Shown here: positions 1 to 7,464 of the stretch, piece after piece
Layout: each line of letters begins with the position of its first letter
Numbering within the stretch: the first letter of the stretch is position 1
Assembly (NCBI RefSeq): GCF_001517665.2
Contig: NZ_LN999807.1
Location: forward strand, 147,788 to 211,787
DNA length: 64,000 nucleotides
Reading direction: 5' to 3'
DNA from: Peptoniphilus phoceensis
GTDB taxonomy: Bacteria > Bacillota > Clostridia > Tissierellales > Peptoniphilaceae
Program-made: the position numbers and the translations under genes
The notes under the pieces: generated by a model
Database searches by the model: none
The model's input: the letters and a program-made list of their open reading frames with translations, nothing else
Told to the model about the DNA's origin: nothing

Positions 1-104
1 CAGCAATCCTCGGTGTATCAGTTACATCAGGAATACCTGAAGCAATCTTATCTGTTATAATAACTACAGCAGTTATAAAAGCTTTAAAATCAAGAAGGGG
101 TTAA
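1..104 (+). CDS. C-terminal end of a membrane protein (possible ECF transporter S component)
   Basis: An open frame enters from the left edge and stops with TAA one base before the next ATG. The 33 visible residues include a hydrophobic stretch with a glycine-proline turn (SGIPEAILSVIIT), then a short basic tail ending KSRRG. This looks like the last membrane helix and cytoplasmic tail of an integral membrane protein. ECF transporter S components often end this way, and a vitamin transporter beside a CoaX-like gene would make sense, but the fragment is too short to assign a family. It probably forms an operon with the next gene. Confidence 0.45.
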   Translation, partial: AILGVSVTSGIPEAILSVIITTAVIKALKSRRG

Positions 105-105
105 T

Positions 106-888
106 ATGTTACTTGCAATTGATATAGATAATAGGTCAACAGACTTTGGAGTCTATGATAAAGATGAACTAATAGATAAATTTTCCATTACAACTGACAA
201 AAACAGGTCTGTTGTGGAAATTAAACTGACAATTAAATTAATTTTAAAAGATAAAAATATAAATCTCAGTGAAATTGATGAAATTATAATTTCCAATGTA
301 GTTCCCGAACTTTCATCTTCTTATGAAATGATTTCAAGAGAACTAATTGGCAAAAAACCAATAGTTATATCTGCTGGAGTTAAAACTGGTCTAAATATAA
401 AATGTGAAAGTCCAAGAGAAGTTGGCAGCGACAGAATAATAAAAGCTGTGGCAGCCACTCACAAATACAAGAGCAATATAATAATTGTGTCTGCATCATC
501 AATTACGACAATTGACTATATCAATGCAAAAAAAGAATTCCTGGGAGGACTGATCCTTCCGGGAATCAACTTACTTCAAGATTCACTTGTAAGAGGAAGT
601 GCAAAACTCCCTCATGTGGAAATAAAAAGACCTGATGATATTATTGGAAAAAATACAGAAAAAGCAATCCAAAGGGGTCTTTACTTTGGCTACAAAAAAG
701 CAGTCCTTGGGATAATTGATGAAATAATAGAATCCTATTCACTGAAAAAAGATAATACAAGTATTTTAATAACTGGTGCCTATGCCTATCTTCTTAAATT
801 TTGTAAATACGAAATGATAAGAGAAGATGAACTGGGCATAAGTGGTTTAAAATATATTTACGACTTAAATAAAAACAAGGCTTCATAA
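106..888 (+). CDS. coaX: Type III pantothenate kinase-like protein (CoaX family) with altered motifs
   Basis: The 260-residue length and overall layout match CoaX, the ASKHA-fold enzyme that phosphorylates pantothenate in the first step of coenzyme A synthesis. The GSDR motif (107-110) with its presumed catalytic Asp109 and the FLGGLILPGI segment (145-154) are intact. The N-terminal phosphate loop, normally DxGNT, reads DIDNRS (residues 6-11), and the second motif, normally DFGTATT, reads SASSITT (129-135). Several nucleotide- and metal-contacting positions are therefore changed. The frame is undamaged, so this is a divergent or catalytically altered paralogue rather than a plain pseudogene. 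It starts one base after the upstream stop, so the two genes are probably co-transcribed. Family assignment is firm; enzymatic activity is uncertain. Confidence 0.8.
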   Translation: MLLAIDIDNRSTDFGVYDKDELIDKFSITTDKNRSVVEIKLTIKLILKDKNINLSEIDEIIISNVVPELSSSYEMISRELIGKKPIVISAGVKTGLNIKCESPREVGSDRIIKAVAATHKYKSNIIIVSASSITTIDYINAKKEFLGGLILPGINLLQDSLVRGSAKLPHVEIKRPDDIIGKNTEKAIQRGLYFGYKKAVLGIIDEIIESYSLKKDNTSILITGAYAYLLKFCKYEMIREDELGISGLKYIYDLNKNKAS

Positions 889-907
889 AAATAAGCCTTG
901 TTTTTTT
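871..907. terminator. Bidirectional rho-independent terminator
   Basis: An inverted repeat with arms AACAAGGCTT and AAGCCTTGTT and a short A-rich loop has T-rich flanks on both strands. It lies between the convergent coaX-like and murI genes and can end both transcripts. Confidence 0.85.
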
Positions 908-1736
908 ATCTATATTTTATTAAATCCTTTGTATCAACCTTGTGGAAGTTGACATCAAATCCACTTAAATCCACAATCTTTTCCATAGTGTATCTAAACT
1001 GATCTATATCTCCTGTAATATAAAAATCAATTTTTCTATTTGGAATTTCTTCGTGATTTTCTTTTATATTTAAAATATTCATGGCATCAAGGACAGTTTT
1101 GTAAGCTGGATCCACCATTAAAACTTTTTTACCTTGTGAATTTAAAACTCTTTTAAAAGAATCTTCGACAAGAGGATAATGAGTGCAGCCCAAAATCATA
1201 GTGTCAAAATCATAGTCGCCAAATTCATCTAAGTACTCTTTTACAATTGCATCCATATAATCCTTTTCAAACTCTCCCCTTTCAATAGCAAGGGTGAGTT
1301 TTGGACAATAAACAGATTTTAATTCAATAGATGGGTCCATAGACTTTAGGACTTTTTCATAAACTTTACTGTTTACACAAGATTTAGTTGCAACTAAAGC
1401 AATTTTCTTTGTATTTGTCCTCTCAAGTGCGTTGATGCTACCTGGTTCGACAACTCCAATTATAGGATACTTATATTTTTCATTTGACTCTTTTAAACCA
1501 TGACTTGTAGCTGTATTACAGGCAATGATAGAAAGATCTACATCTAAATCTTTGAAATATCCCATGACTTCCATTGTATAATTTTTTATCTCTTCATCAG
1601 TTCTTGCGCCATAAGGCATTCTAAGAGTATCCCCAAAAAAGACAAAATTTTTATTTTTTATTTTATTTAAAGCGACTTTTAGAACTGAAAGCCCACCGAC
1701 TCCACTGTCATAAAAGCCAATCATATTTTTTCCCAT
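906..1736 (-). CDS. murI: Glutamate racemase
   Basis: This cytoplasmic enzyme interconverts L- and D-glutamate and supplies D-Glu for peptidoglycan stem peptides. The family signature is complete: the N-terminal IGFYDSGVGGLS with catalytic Asp10, the first catalytic cysteine in ACNTATS (Cys73) and the second in LGCTHYPL (Cys184). The 276-residue length is normal for the family. Met5 is an alternative start. It is a single gene convergent with the coaX-like gene and downstream of a tRNA-Lys on the same strand, separated from it by a terminator. Confidence 0.95.
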   Translation of the reverse strand: MGKNMIGFYDSGVGGLSVLKVALNKIKNKNFVFFGDTLRMPYGARTDEEIKNYTMEVMGYFKDLDVDLSIIACNTATSHGLKESNEKYKYPIIGVVEPGSINALERTNTKKIALVATKSCVNSKVYEKVLKSMDPSIELKSVYCPKLTLAIERGEFEKDYMDAIVKEYLDEFGDYDFDTMILGCTHYPLVEDSFKRVLNSQGKKVLMVDPAYKTVLDAMNILNIKENHEEIPNRKIDFYITGDIDQFRYTMEKIVDLSGFDVNFHKVDTKDLIKYR

Positions 1737-1873
1737 TAAATCACCAACTCTTTTATTATAATACTATATAAGATGAAAAACAAAAAGAATAATAAACATT
1801 TATAGCATAATATGTAAAATTTCATAAAAATATTTACTAAAATTTTTCACATTTTAATTTTATAATATCATAG

Positions 1874-1906
1874 AAAAAAACCTGCCAACTAAGTCAGCAG
1901 GTTTTA
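1874..1906 (-). terminator. Terminator after tRNA-Lys
   Basis: Read on the minus strand, CCTGCTGAC pairs with GTTGGCAGG around a TTA loop (9 bp including wobble pairs) and is followed by seven T residues. It begins just downstream of the tRNA 3' end. Confidence 0.85.
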
Positions 1907-1908
1907 AG

Positions 1909-1984
1909 TGGTGCACCTTTACGGACTCGAACCGTAGGCCCACTGATTAAGAGTCAGTTGCTCTACCAACTGAGCTAAAGGTGC
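1909..1984 (-). tRNA. tRNA-Lys (anticodon CTT)
   Basis: On the minus strand the acceptor stem GCACCTT pairs with AAGGTGC, the D-arm reads AGCTCAGTTGGTAGAGC, and the anticodon stem ACTGA/TCAGT holds the loop CTCTTAA, giving anticodon CTT that reads AAG. The T-arm carries GGTTCGAGTCC. A discriminator A and an encoded CCA end the 76-nt gene. Confidence 0.97.
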
Positions 1985-2039
1985 ATATAATAATTTTACT
2001 TTTGAGCTGTACCATCAGTACAACAAAAATAATTATAAA

Positions 2040-2072
2040 TAAAAAAAACACTCCTGTCAAGTGTTTTTTTAT
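2040..2072 (-). terminator. Terminator of the GntR gene
   Basis: The arms AAACACT and AGTGTTT lie immediately downstream of the GntR stop codon and are followed on the minus strand by a run of T residues. Confidence 0.75.
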
Positions 2073-2076
2073 TTTT

Positions 2077-2754
2077 TTATTTCCTAAACATTCTATAATC
2101 AGCCTGCTCTTCAAACATCTCATAAATAGCATCAATAGTTCTTTCACTGGCTTCTCTAGCTTCTTCAGGATTTTTTTCTTCTATTAAATTATAAATTCTT
2201 TGTAAATTTTTGTAGTGTTTGCCATAATTTGCCTTGTTCTTAAAAATAAAATTCCCAAACCTGTAAAGTCTTTTATTTACCATAGTCATAACTTCATATA
2301 GAATTTCATTGTTTAGTGATTTTACAAGTGCTAAATTCCACTCTATTATAAGATTTTGTGCCAACTCTTCTTCCTCATTGTCTATGGCTATTCCAAGTTC
2401 TTTGTTTATTTCTTGAAAATATTTGGTATTTTTTCCCAATCCTTTTTCTGCCAAGAGTTCGACACAAAGAGGCTCTAAAGATTTTCTCACTATATATAGA
2501 TTTTTGGCTTCCTTGACAGAAATTTTAGAAACAATATATGATTTTCTTGGAAAACTTGTTACTAAACCATCATTTTCTAATTTTTTTAGAGCTTCCCTCA
2601 CTGGAGTTCTAGAAACATCTAATTCAGAAGCGATTTCCATCTCTATAAGCTTATCTCCAGGTAGTAATTTGTTTTTTAAAATTTTTTCTTTTAAATCTCT
2701 ATATACCATATTACTAAGAGATTTTTTATTAGTCTTTAATTCCAAAAATCTCAC
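2077..2754 (-). CDS. GntR-family transcriptional regulator (FCD/FadR subgroup)
   Basis: The 225-residue protein has an N-terminal winged helix typical of GntR regulators (about residues 15-75: LLPGDKLIEMEIASELDVSRTPVREALKKLENDGLV) and an all-helical C-terminal half that fits the FCD effector-binding domain. FCD regulators usually sense small organic acids and control neighbouring catabolic genes, but no clear target gene is adjacent. A strong AGGGAGGTGAG ribosome binding site precedes the start. It is divergent from the lipoprotein gene at 2956, and the shared intergenic region holds phased direct repeats. Confidence 0.88.
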   Translation of the reverse strand: MRFLELKTNKKSLSNMVYRDLKEKILKNKLLPGDKLIEMEIASELDVSRTPVREALKKLENDGLVTSFPRKSYIVSKISVKEAKNLYIVRKSLEPLCVELLAEKGLGKNTKYFQEINKELGIAIDNEEEELAQNLIIEWNLALVKSLNNEILYEVMTMVNKRLYRFGNFIFKNKANYGKHYKNLQRIYNLIEEKNPEEAREASERTIDAIYEMFEEQADYRMFRK

Positions 2755-2827
2755 CTCCCTATTTTAAAAAATGTTTTCCTTTAGTGCATTAAATTCTTTT
2801 TTTCATTATAACATATTGAGGGTAGTT

Positions 2828-2886
2828 TTCTACTATTATTTACTATTTATTTACTTATTTTTACTAAAAATACAAAAATCTATAAA
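2828..2886 (+). promoter_or_regulatory. Phased TTTACT-type repeats upstream of a lipoprotein gene
   Basis: Four TACT cores, three of them within TTTACT, start at 2831, 2841, 2852 and 2862, so they recur every 10-11 bp, about one helical turn. A possible -10 box TATAAA lies at 2881-2886. Direct repeats of this spacing upstream of a -10 box resemble binding sites for OmpR/PhoP-type activators. The regulator is unknown. Confidence 0.4.
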
Positions 2887-2955
2887 AAATATGAATAGAT
2901 AAAGCTCTTCTGGGTAGAAAAATATAGAGAGAATTGTTAAATTTTAGGAGGAATT

Positions 2956-3612
2956 ATGAATAAGAAAATTTTAATGACAACTGTTGGACTTGGATTAGCA
3001 CTTACTCTTTCAGCATGTGGTCCAAAAAACCAAGCTCTAAATACAAAAAATGAAAAGACAAATAATACAGCAACAACTGCTAATGCTAATACAAATGCAG
3101 CTGCAAAAGAAAATGCTAATAAAAATGCAAATAAGAGTATGAATGATGCTCAAACAAAAGAAGAAACTGCAGTAAATAAGGGTGCTGTTGCAAACTTAGA
3201 TCCAGGAATTGCTTTTGACGGTTTCAAAAAACTTCACGCTGACGCAAAGATTGAATCTTTCGGACTTGATGTTGAAAATGGAAAAGCCTACTACACAGTT
3301 GATGGCTACGATGCAAAAAATGAATACGAAGTTAAAGTTGATGCAGTTACTGGTGATATTGTAAAAGATGAAGTCGAAGCAGAAAACACTTCAAATAAAG
3401 TTGCTGACGTTCAAATACACATGGTTGAAGCTGTTGACAAGTTCATGGATGAAGCTTTAAAAGACGCTGGTCAAGGCTATGAAGCTGGCGAATACGAAGT
3501 AGAATACGATGACGGAAAGTATGTAGTAAGTGTTGAAGTTGTAAACGGAAATAAAGACATCACTTATGAATATGATCTTGAAACAGGAAAATTAATAGAA
3601 AAAGATATGTAA
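2956..3612 (+). CDS. Secreted lipoprotein with two PepSY-like domains
   Basis: A signal peptide ends in the lipobox LSAC (Cys21), so the protein should be lipid-anchored outside the membrane. An Asn/Ala/Lys-rich linker (about 25-75) leads to two related segments of about 60 residues, each ending in a TGD/TGK-type turn (AVTGDIVKDE and LETGKLIEKD). This is the usual shape of PepSY repeats, which are thought to bind or inhibit peptidases in the cell envelope. AGGAGG lies just before the start, and a strong terminator follows. Whether it acts as a protease inhibitor or in envelope sensing is inference. Confidence 0.8.
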   Translation: MNKKILMTTVGLGLALTLSACGPKNQALNTKNEKTNNTATTANANTNAAAKENANKNANKSMNDAQTKEETAVNKGAVANLDPGIAFDGFKKLHADAKIESFGLDVENGKAYYTVDGYDAKNEYEVKVDAVTGDIVKDEVEAENTSNKVADVQIHMVEAVDKFMDEALKDAGQGYEAGEYEVEYDDGKYVVSVEVVNGNKDITYEYDLETGKLIEKDM

Positions 3613-3621
3613 TTTAAAGAA

Positions 3622-3646
3622 AAAGAGGCTTTGACCTCTTTTTTTC
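3622..3646 (+). terminator. Terminator of the lipoprotein gene
   Basis: AAAGAGG and CCTCTTT arms around a short loop are followed by a T-run just after the stop codon. Confidence 0.8.
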
Positions 3647-3663
3647 TTGTTTAAAATTAAAGT

Positions 3664-3708
3664 AAAAAAGCTTTCATCTCCACATCAAGAGATAAAAGCT
3701 TTTTTTTA
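3664..3708 (-). terminator. Terminator of the epimerase/DUF819/hydrolase cluster
   Basis: AAAAGCTTT and AAAGCTTTT arms flank a 19-nt loop directly downstream of the last minus-strand gene of the cluster, with A/T-rich runs on both sides. Confidence 0.65.
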
Positions 3709-4008
3709 TTTTAAATTTTTATATCTCTGCAGGGCATCTTTATAGGCAGAAATTATTGCCTTAGTAGATGAAGCATTGTATCTTCTTTGGACTTCTTCAA
3801 CAATAAGGTCGTGGTCATTTATATTTTTTCCAATAAAAATTCCCTTTATAAACTTTCTAGTAAGTTCAAGAGTTGCATTGGTATCCGCATCGATAATCAT
3901 GCCATCTTCTTCAACTTCAAAGGCTAAATAGAAAACTCCGTAAATCTTTGTTATTGCATTATCAGAACTAGTCCTTGCTTCTCCCGTGAGATATAAAGTA
4001 TTTTTCAT
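3706..4008 (-). CDS. DUF3870-like protein
   Basis: A small soluble protein of about 100 residues. The sequence YLTGEARTSSDNAITKIYG, the ATLELTRKFIKGIFIGK block and the YNASSTKAIISAYKDAL block match my memory of the uncharacterised DUF3870 family. The ATG at 4008 is preferred over the longer frame starting at 4029, because a GGAG site lies just upstream and it starts one base after the upstream stop. Its position as last gene of the epimerase/DUF819/serine-hydrolase cluster suggests a linked role in peptide or amino-acid use, but no biochemical function is known to me. Confidence 0.7.
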   Translation of the reverse strand: MKNTLYLTGEARTSSDNAITKIYGVFYLAFEVEEDGMIIDADTNATLELTRKFIKGIFIGKNINDHDLIVEEVQRRYNASSTKAIISAYKDALQRYKNLK

Positions 4009-4009
4009 C

Positions 4010-4798
4010 CTATTCTCCAATTTCCTCATAAATTTTGAGAGAGATTTTGCCTATGATTTCTTTTGCAAGTACATTTGACTGGGCTTCATTTACTAAAACC
4101 ACTAGAATATAGTTTTTCTTATTAGTAAAAAATATTCCGCCATCATTTTCTAAATTATCTAAATTGCCACTTTTGCTTGCAATCTTTATATCTTCTGATA
4201 AAAATCTTTGAAGTCTACTTCTTTCCTGCTGCCTCAACAATATATCAAGAGCAAGATCAGATAAATCTTCTCTCAAAAAAGTTTTTTCATAAATCATTTT
4301 TAAGATTTTTAATATATCTTGAGACGATGTATAATTGTCAAATCCCTTTTCTTTGGCATCTAAGTCCATCATTTTTCTTTGAAGACTTGTATTTAATAGC
4401 CCAAGTTTTTCCCCAAGGTCATTTACCTCATCCATGCCAAGGATTTCTATTAAAATATTTGTGGCAAAATTGTCACTTACAATTATCATAAGAGTCAAAA
4501 GCTCTCTAATAGAAAATGTGTGATCCCATGAAAGTTCTTTTAATATTCCAGATCCATCAACTTTTTTATAATCTTGAATTTTTATTTTTTCTTCAAGATC
4601 CAATTCTTTTCTTTCAACTTTTTCTAAAACCTTTAGCATAATTAATAATTTTATCATGCTTGCTGAAGGAACTTTTTTATCTCCATTTATAGCAAAGTTT
4701 TCATCTTCATCTAAATCATAAAAACTAATAGAAATATTTGCAGAACTGTCTTTCACCATATCTTCTATTTCTTTTTTCAATTTATTATAGTTTATCAT
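4010..4798 (-). CDS. Serine hydrolase of the class A beta-lactamase fold, no signal peptide
   Basis: All three active-site boxes of the penicillin-recognising serine hydrolase fold are present in 262 residues: SMIK (Ser47-Lys50), SDN (108-110) and KSG near residue 212. There is no signal peptide or lipobox, so the protein should be cytoplasmic, unlike a resistance beta-lactamase. The region where class A enzymes carry the deacylating Glu166 reads MMDLDAKEKG, with no obvious equivalent glutamate. Together with an Ala-Glu epimerase and a DUF819 transporter, it may process imported muropeptides or other peptides (inference). It ends one base before the DUF3870-like ATG, so the two are translationally close. 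Confidence 0.82.
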   Translation of the reverse strand: MINYNKLKKEIEDMVKDSSANISISFYDLDEDENFAINGDKKVPSASMIKLLIMLKVLEKVERKELDLEEKIKIQDYKKVDGSGILKELSWDHTFSIRELLTLMIIVSDNFATNILIEILGMDEVNDLGEKLGLLNTSLQRKMMDLDAKEKGFDNYTSSQDILKILKMIYEKTFLREDLSDLALDILLRQQERSRLQRFLSEDIKIASKSGNLDNLENDGGIFFTNKKNYILVVLVNEAQSNVLAKEIIGKISLKIYEEIGE

Positions 4799-4822
4799 AG
4801 GAAGCCTTTCTTTTCTATCAAA

Positions 4823-6004
4823 CTAGCTAAGTAATTTTAAAATTTGTCCCATGCCAATTCCCAAGAAGTTACCAACAGCAGCACCTAGTACTCCCATTAG
4901 AACTCCTATACCTGCATAAGATGCGTCATAGGCAGATGCTACTATTGGAGCTGATGCTGATCCACCAATGTTAGCAAGAGATGCTGTTGAAACCATACAA
5001 AGATCCCAGTGAAAAACTTTTGAAAGTAGATACATAAGTACTACGTGAATTGCTAGTATGAAGATTCCATAAACTACCCACATTGGTGCAGATATTAAGT
5101 CTACTACTGATGCTGTTGATGCAAGTAAGGAAACTACGGCGTATAGATATACGTTTGATAATTCTTCTACTGCTGGAAGTTTTCCTATTGGAGATAGGGC
5201 ACATATAAGTCCTAGTATTGTTACGAATAAAGTTGTTATTGTTCCTTTATCGAACATAGCAAGACCTGCGTTTGTAAGTCCTTCAGATAGTTTTGCTCCA
5301 ACTAGTTGTGAAAGTGCTGAAACTATTAGTGATAATCCAATTAAGAAAATCCAATCTGCTGAATCTGCATTTTTCTTTCCCTTTGCTACTTCTTCTGCTG
5401 CTGCATCTGCTACTGCTTGTAGTTTTGATGTGTCAGCTTTTGTTGATTTGTTCCATTTTGGTGCGTATCTTACTGCTAATAATAGTAGGGCAATCCAAAG
5501 TGAATAGCAAACTGTGTCAAGTGCAAGGGCACAAGAGTAAGCTCCTGCATCTACTGGAAGTGCTGCTTGCATAGCTGCCATGTTTGCTGATCCTCCAACC
5601 CAAGATGCAAATAGTGCTGCTACTGCTGCCCAAGTGTCTGTTCCCAAAGTGTGTTTAAAAATTGGGTATCCAATTAAAAATCCTACAAATAGGGTTGCTG
5701 AACATCCCAAGAATATTGCTACCATTCTGCCGCCTAGTTTTGCAAGTTTTTTAAAGTCACAACGTAATAACATTACAAAAATCATTGCATACAAGAGGTT
5801 ATTTTTTAGGGCTGAATATGTATCTGAACATGCGTCTGATGCGTATAGGCCCATTGTGCAGAATATCATGTTTAATACGTAGATAAATACAAGTGGTGGA
5901 ACTACATTAAAAATTTTCCATTTTGTGTATTTTTCAAGTGCTAAGAGGGCTCCTGCCACGAACATTAAAAATGCGATGTAAGTAAATCCATTAGTAATAA
6001 CCAT
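4823..6004 (-). CDS. DUF819-family integral membrane protein (probable transporter)
   Basis: A 393-residue, strongly hydrophobic protein with about ten predicted membrane helices and a cytoplasmic charged loop near residues 190-215. The glycine-rich segments ASWVGGSANMAA and SLANIGGSASAPIVA are typical of the DUF819/YjcL family, whose members are often encoded next to dipeptide epimerases. Substrate is unproven; the neighbours suggest dipeptides or muropeptide fragments. It lies 25 bp upstream of the serine hydrolase and 90 bp downstream of the epimerase on the same strand, so a single operon is likely. Confidence 0.85.
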   Translation of the reverse strand: MVITNGFTYIAFLMFVAGALLALEKYTKWKIFNVVPPLVFIYVLNMIFCTMGLYASDACSDTYSALKNNLLYAMIFVMLLRCDFKKLAKLGGRMVAIFLGCSATLFVGFLIGYPIFKHTLGTDTWAAVAALFASWVGGSANMAAMQAALPVDAGAYSCALALDTVCYSLWIALLLLAVRYAPKWNKSTKADTSKLQAVADAAAEEVAKGKKNADSADWIFLIGLSLIVSALSQLVGAKLSEGLTNAGLAMFDKGTITTLFVTILGLICALSPIGKLPAVEELSNVYLYAVVSLLASTASVVDLISAPMWVVYGIFILAIHVVLMYLLSKVFHWDLCMVSTASLANIGGSASAPIVASAYDASYAGIGVLMGVLGAAVGNFLGIGMGQILKLLS

Positions 6005-6093
6005 AATTATCTCCTTTCATTTTTTATTTTTATTTAAGTTAGTTTTAACTTTCTATTTTTTAATTTTGTTTTTAAATTTTATGATTTCAATTT

Positions 6094-7188
6094 TTAAAGA
6101 TCTAGGTATTTTATTCCCTTAACTGACTTTATTCCAAGTCCAAAGTCATCTGTGACTGTAACTTCTTTTTCATCAAATACTGCTCCACCTTCTATTGGAT
6201 CTTCTGAGCAAAGTACTGGTCCGTCTAAATCAATTTTTGTTATTATTTGTTTTGCACAAGCTAAGTGAACTGCTGCGTTTACAGATATTTTTGCTTCTAA
6301 CATGCAGCCAATCATACATTCAACTCCACAAAGTTCTGCCATGCTTGTGATTTTAAGGGCATTGTAAAGTCCTCCGCACTTCATAAGTTTTATGTTAATT
6401 AAGTCTGCTGCCTTCATGTTTAAAATTGTCATAGCATCTTCTGGAGAAAATACACTCTCGTCTGCAAGAACTGGCACTATGGAATGGTCTGTTACGTATT
6501 TTAATCCTTCGTAGTCGTGAGCTTTTACCGGTTGTTCTACGAGTTCTATGTCCAAAAGTTTTTCTTGCATTGAGTCTAAAATCCTAACTGCTTCTTTAGG
6601 TTTCCATGCTTGATTTGCATCTATTCTTATTCTCACATCTGGACCAACAGCTTTTCTTATGGCTTCAAGTCTTTTTACGTCAAGGCTAGGATCAATTCCC
6701 ACTTTAACTTTTAGGGTATCATATTTTCTTTTAACTGCGTCTATGGCATCTCTTGCCATTTCTTCTGGGTCATTTACAGAAATTGTTATGTCCGTAATTA
6801 TTTTCTTTCTTGATCCACCCATTAATTTGTGAACAGGAATTTTATGTAGCTGACCATAAAGATCCCAAAGAGCCATGTCACAAGCTGCCTTTGCACTTGT
6901 ATTTTTTACTATGCAAGAATTTAAATCCTTCATTAGATTTTCAAAATCGTCAACATCTCTTCCCACTATTGTTTTTATTATGTGGTCTTTGAAGGCTCCT
7001 ATAATTGAATATTGTGTCTCTCCTGTCACTGCTCCTGTTGGTGGTGCTTCTCCATATCCTATTTGTCCTGTGTCTGTGTGTATTTCAACTATTATGTCTT
7101 CAACACTATTAACTGATCTTAGGGCTGTCTTAAAAGGAACCCTTAATGGAACTGATAAGATTCCTAATTTTACTTCTGTAATTTTCAT
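6094..7188 (-). CDS. Dipeptide (L-Ala-D/L-Glu type) epimerase, enolase superfamily
   Basis: The capping domain (about residues 1-125) is followed by the enolase-superfamily barrel with its catalytic set: the KVK lysine motif (160-162), metal ligands in RIDANQAW (Asp190), ELVEQP (Glu218) and LADES (Asp243), and a C-terminal lysine in INIKLMKCGG (267-273). These are the residues of dipeptide epimerases that invert the second residue, for example L-Ala-D-Glu released from peptidoglycan. First gene of a cluster with a transporter and a hydrolase, which supports a peptide-salvage role. The transcript leader contains a terminator-like hairpin. The exact dipeptide specificity cannot be read from sequence alone. 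Confidence 0.88.
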   Translation of the reverse strand: MKITEVKLGILSVPLRVPFKTALRSVNSVEDIIVEIHTDTGQIGYGEAPPTGAVTGETQYSIIGAFKDHIIKTIVGRDVDDFENLMKDLNSCIVKNTSAKAACDMALWDLYGQLHKIPVHKLMGGSRKKIITDITISVNDPEEMARDAIDAVKRKYDTLKVKVGIDPSLDVKRLEAIRKAVGPDVRIRIDANQAWKPKEAVRILDSMQEKLLDIELVEQPVKAHDYEGLKYVTDHSIVPVLADESVFSPEDAMTILNMKAADLINIKLMKCGGLYNALKITSMAELCGVECMIGCMLEAKISVNAAVHLACAKQIITKIDLDGPVLCSEDPIEGGAVFDEKEVTVTDDFGLGIKSVKGIKYLDL

Positions 7189-7247
7189 ATTTACCTCCTT
7201 TAAATAAATATATAATTTAACTTCGAGCTATTATTTATAAATTCATA

Positions 7248-7288
7248 TAAAAAAACCCAGCAAAATAAAAGATGTTTATTTACTGGGT
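7248..7288 (-). terminator. Terminator-like hairpin in the leader of the epimerase operon (possible attenuator)
   Basis: On the minus strand ACCCAG pairs with CTGGGT and is followed by seven T residues, about 60 bp before the epimerase ATG and downstream of its promoter. Two complementary 9-mers, GAGCTATTA and TAATAGCTC, at 7313-7321 and 7225-7233, bracket the hairpin and could form an enclosing helix. Confidence 0.5.
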
Positions 7289-7358
7289 CTCATAATGTTT
7301 TTTGATCTACTGTAATAGCTCATGCAAAATGAAGCAGTTAATATTTATTTGTGAAAAC

Positions 7359-7387
7359 ATTTTACTATTTTTTAGCCGATTTGTCAA
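7359..7387 (-). promoter_or_regulatory. Sigma-A promoter of the epimerase operon
   Basis: Minus-strand TTGACA (7387-7382) and TAAAAT (7364-7359) are separated by exactly 17 bp. The transcript would have a leader of roughly 160 nt before the epimerase start. Confidence 0.75.
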
Positions 7388-7413
7388 TATGTTATCAAGC
7401 TAAAGTGTATGAC

Positions 7414-7446
7414 ACAAAAAAAAACTCTGGCATTGCTACCAGAGTT
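7414..7446 (-). terminator. Terminator of secA
   Basis: AACTCTGG and CCAGAGTT arms with an 8-nt loop, followed on the minus strand by nine or more T residues, just after the secA stop. Confidence 0.88.
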
Positions 7447-7464
7447 AATTTCTATTTATAAATC

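Noticed and set aside
2828-2870. A CRISPR-like repeat array
   Set aside because: The repeated unit is only four to six bases with 10-11 bp spacing. No array of longer repeats and spacers, and no cas genes, were found anywhere in the window.
4010-4798. A beta-lactam resistance gene
   Set aside because: The protein has no signal peptide, lacks a clear Glu166 equivalent and lies in a peptide-use cluster; a secreted resistance enzyme is unlikely.
5293-5574. A 93-codon leucine-rich frame on the plus strand inside the DUF819 gene
   Set aside because: It is antisense to hydrophobic codons of a long, well-conserved membrane protein, which produces Leu-rich shadows. No ribosome binding site.
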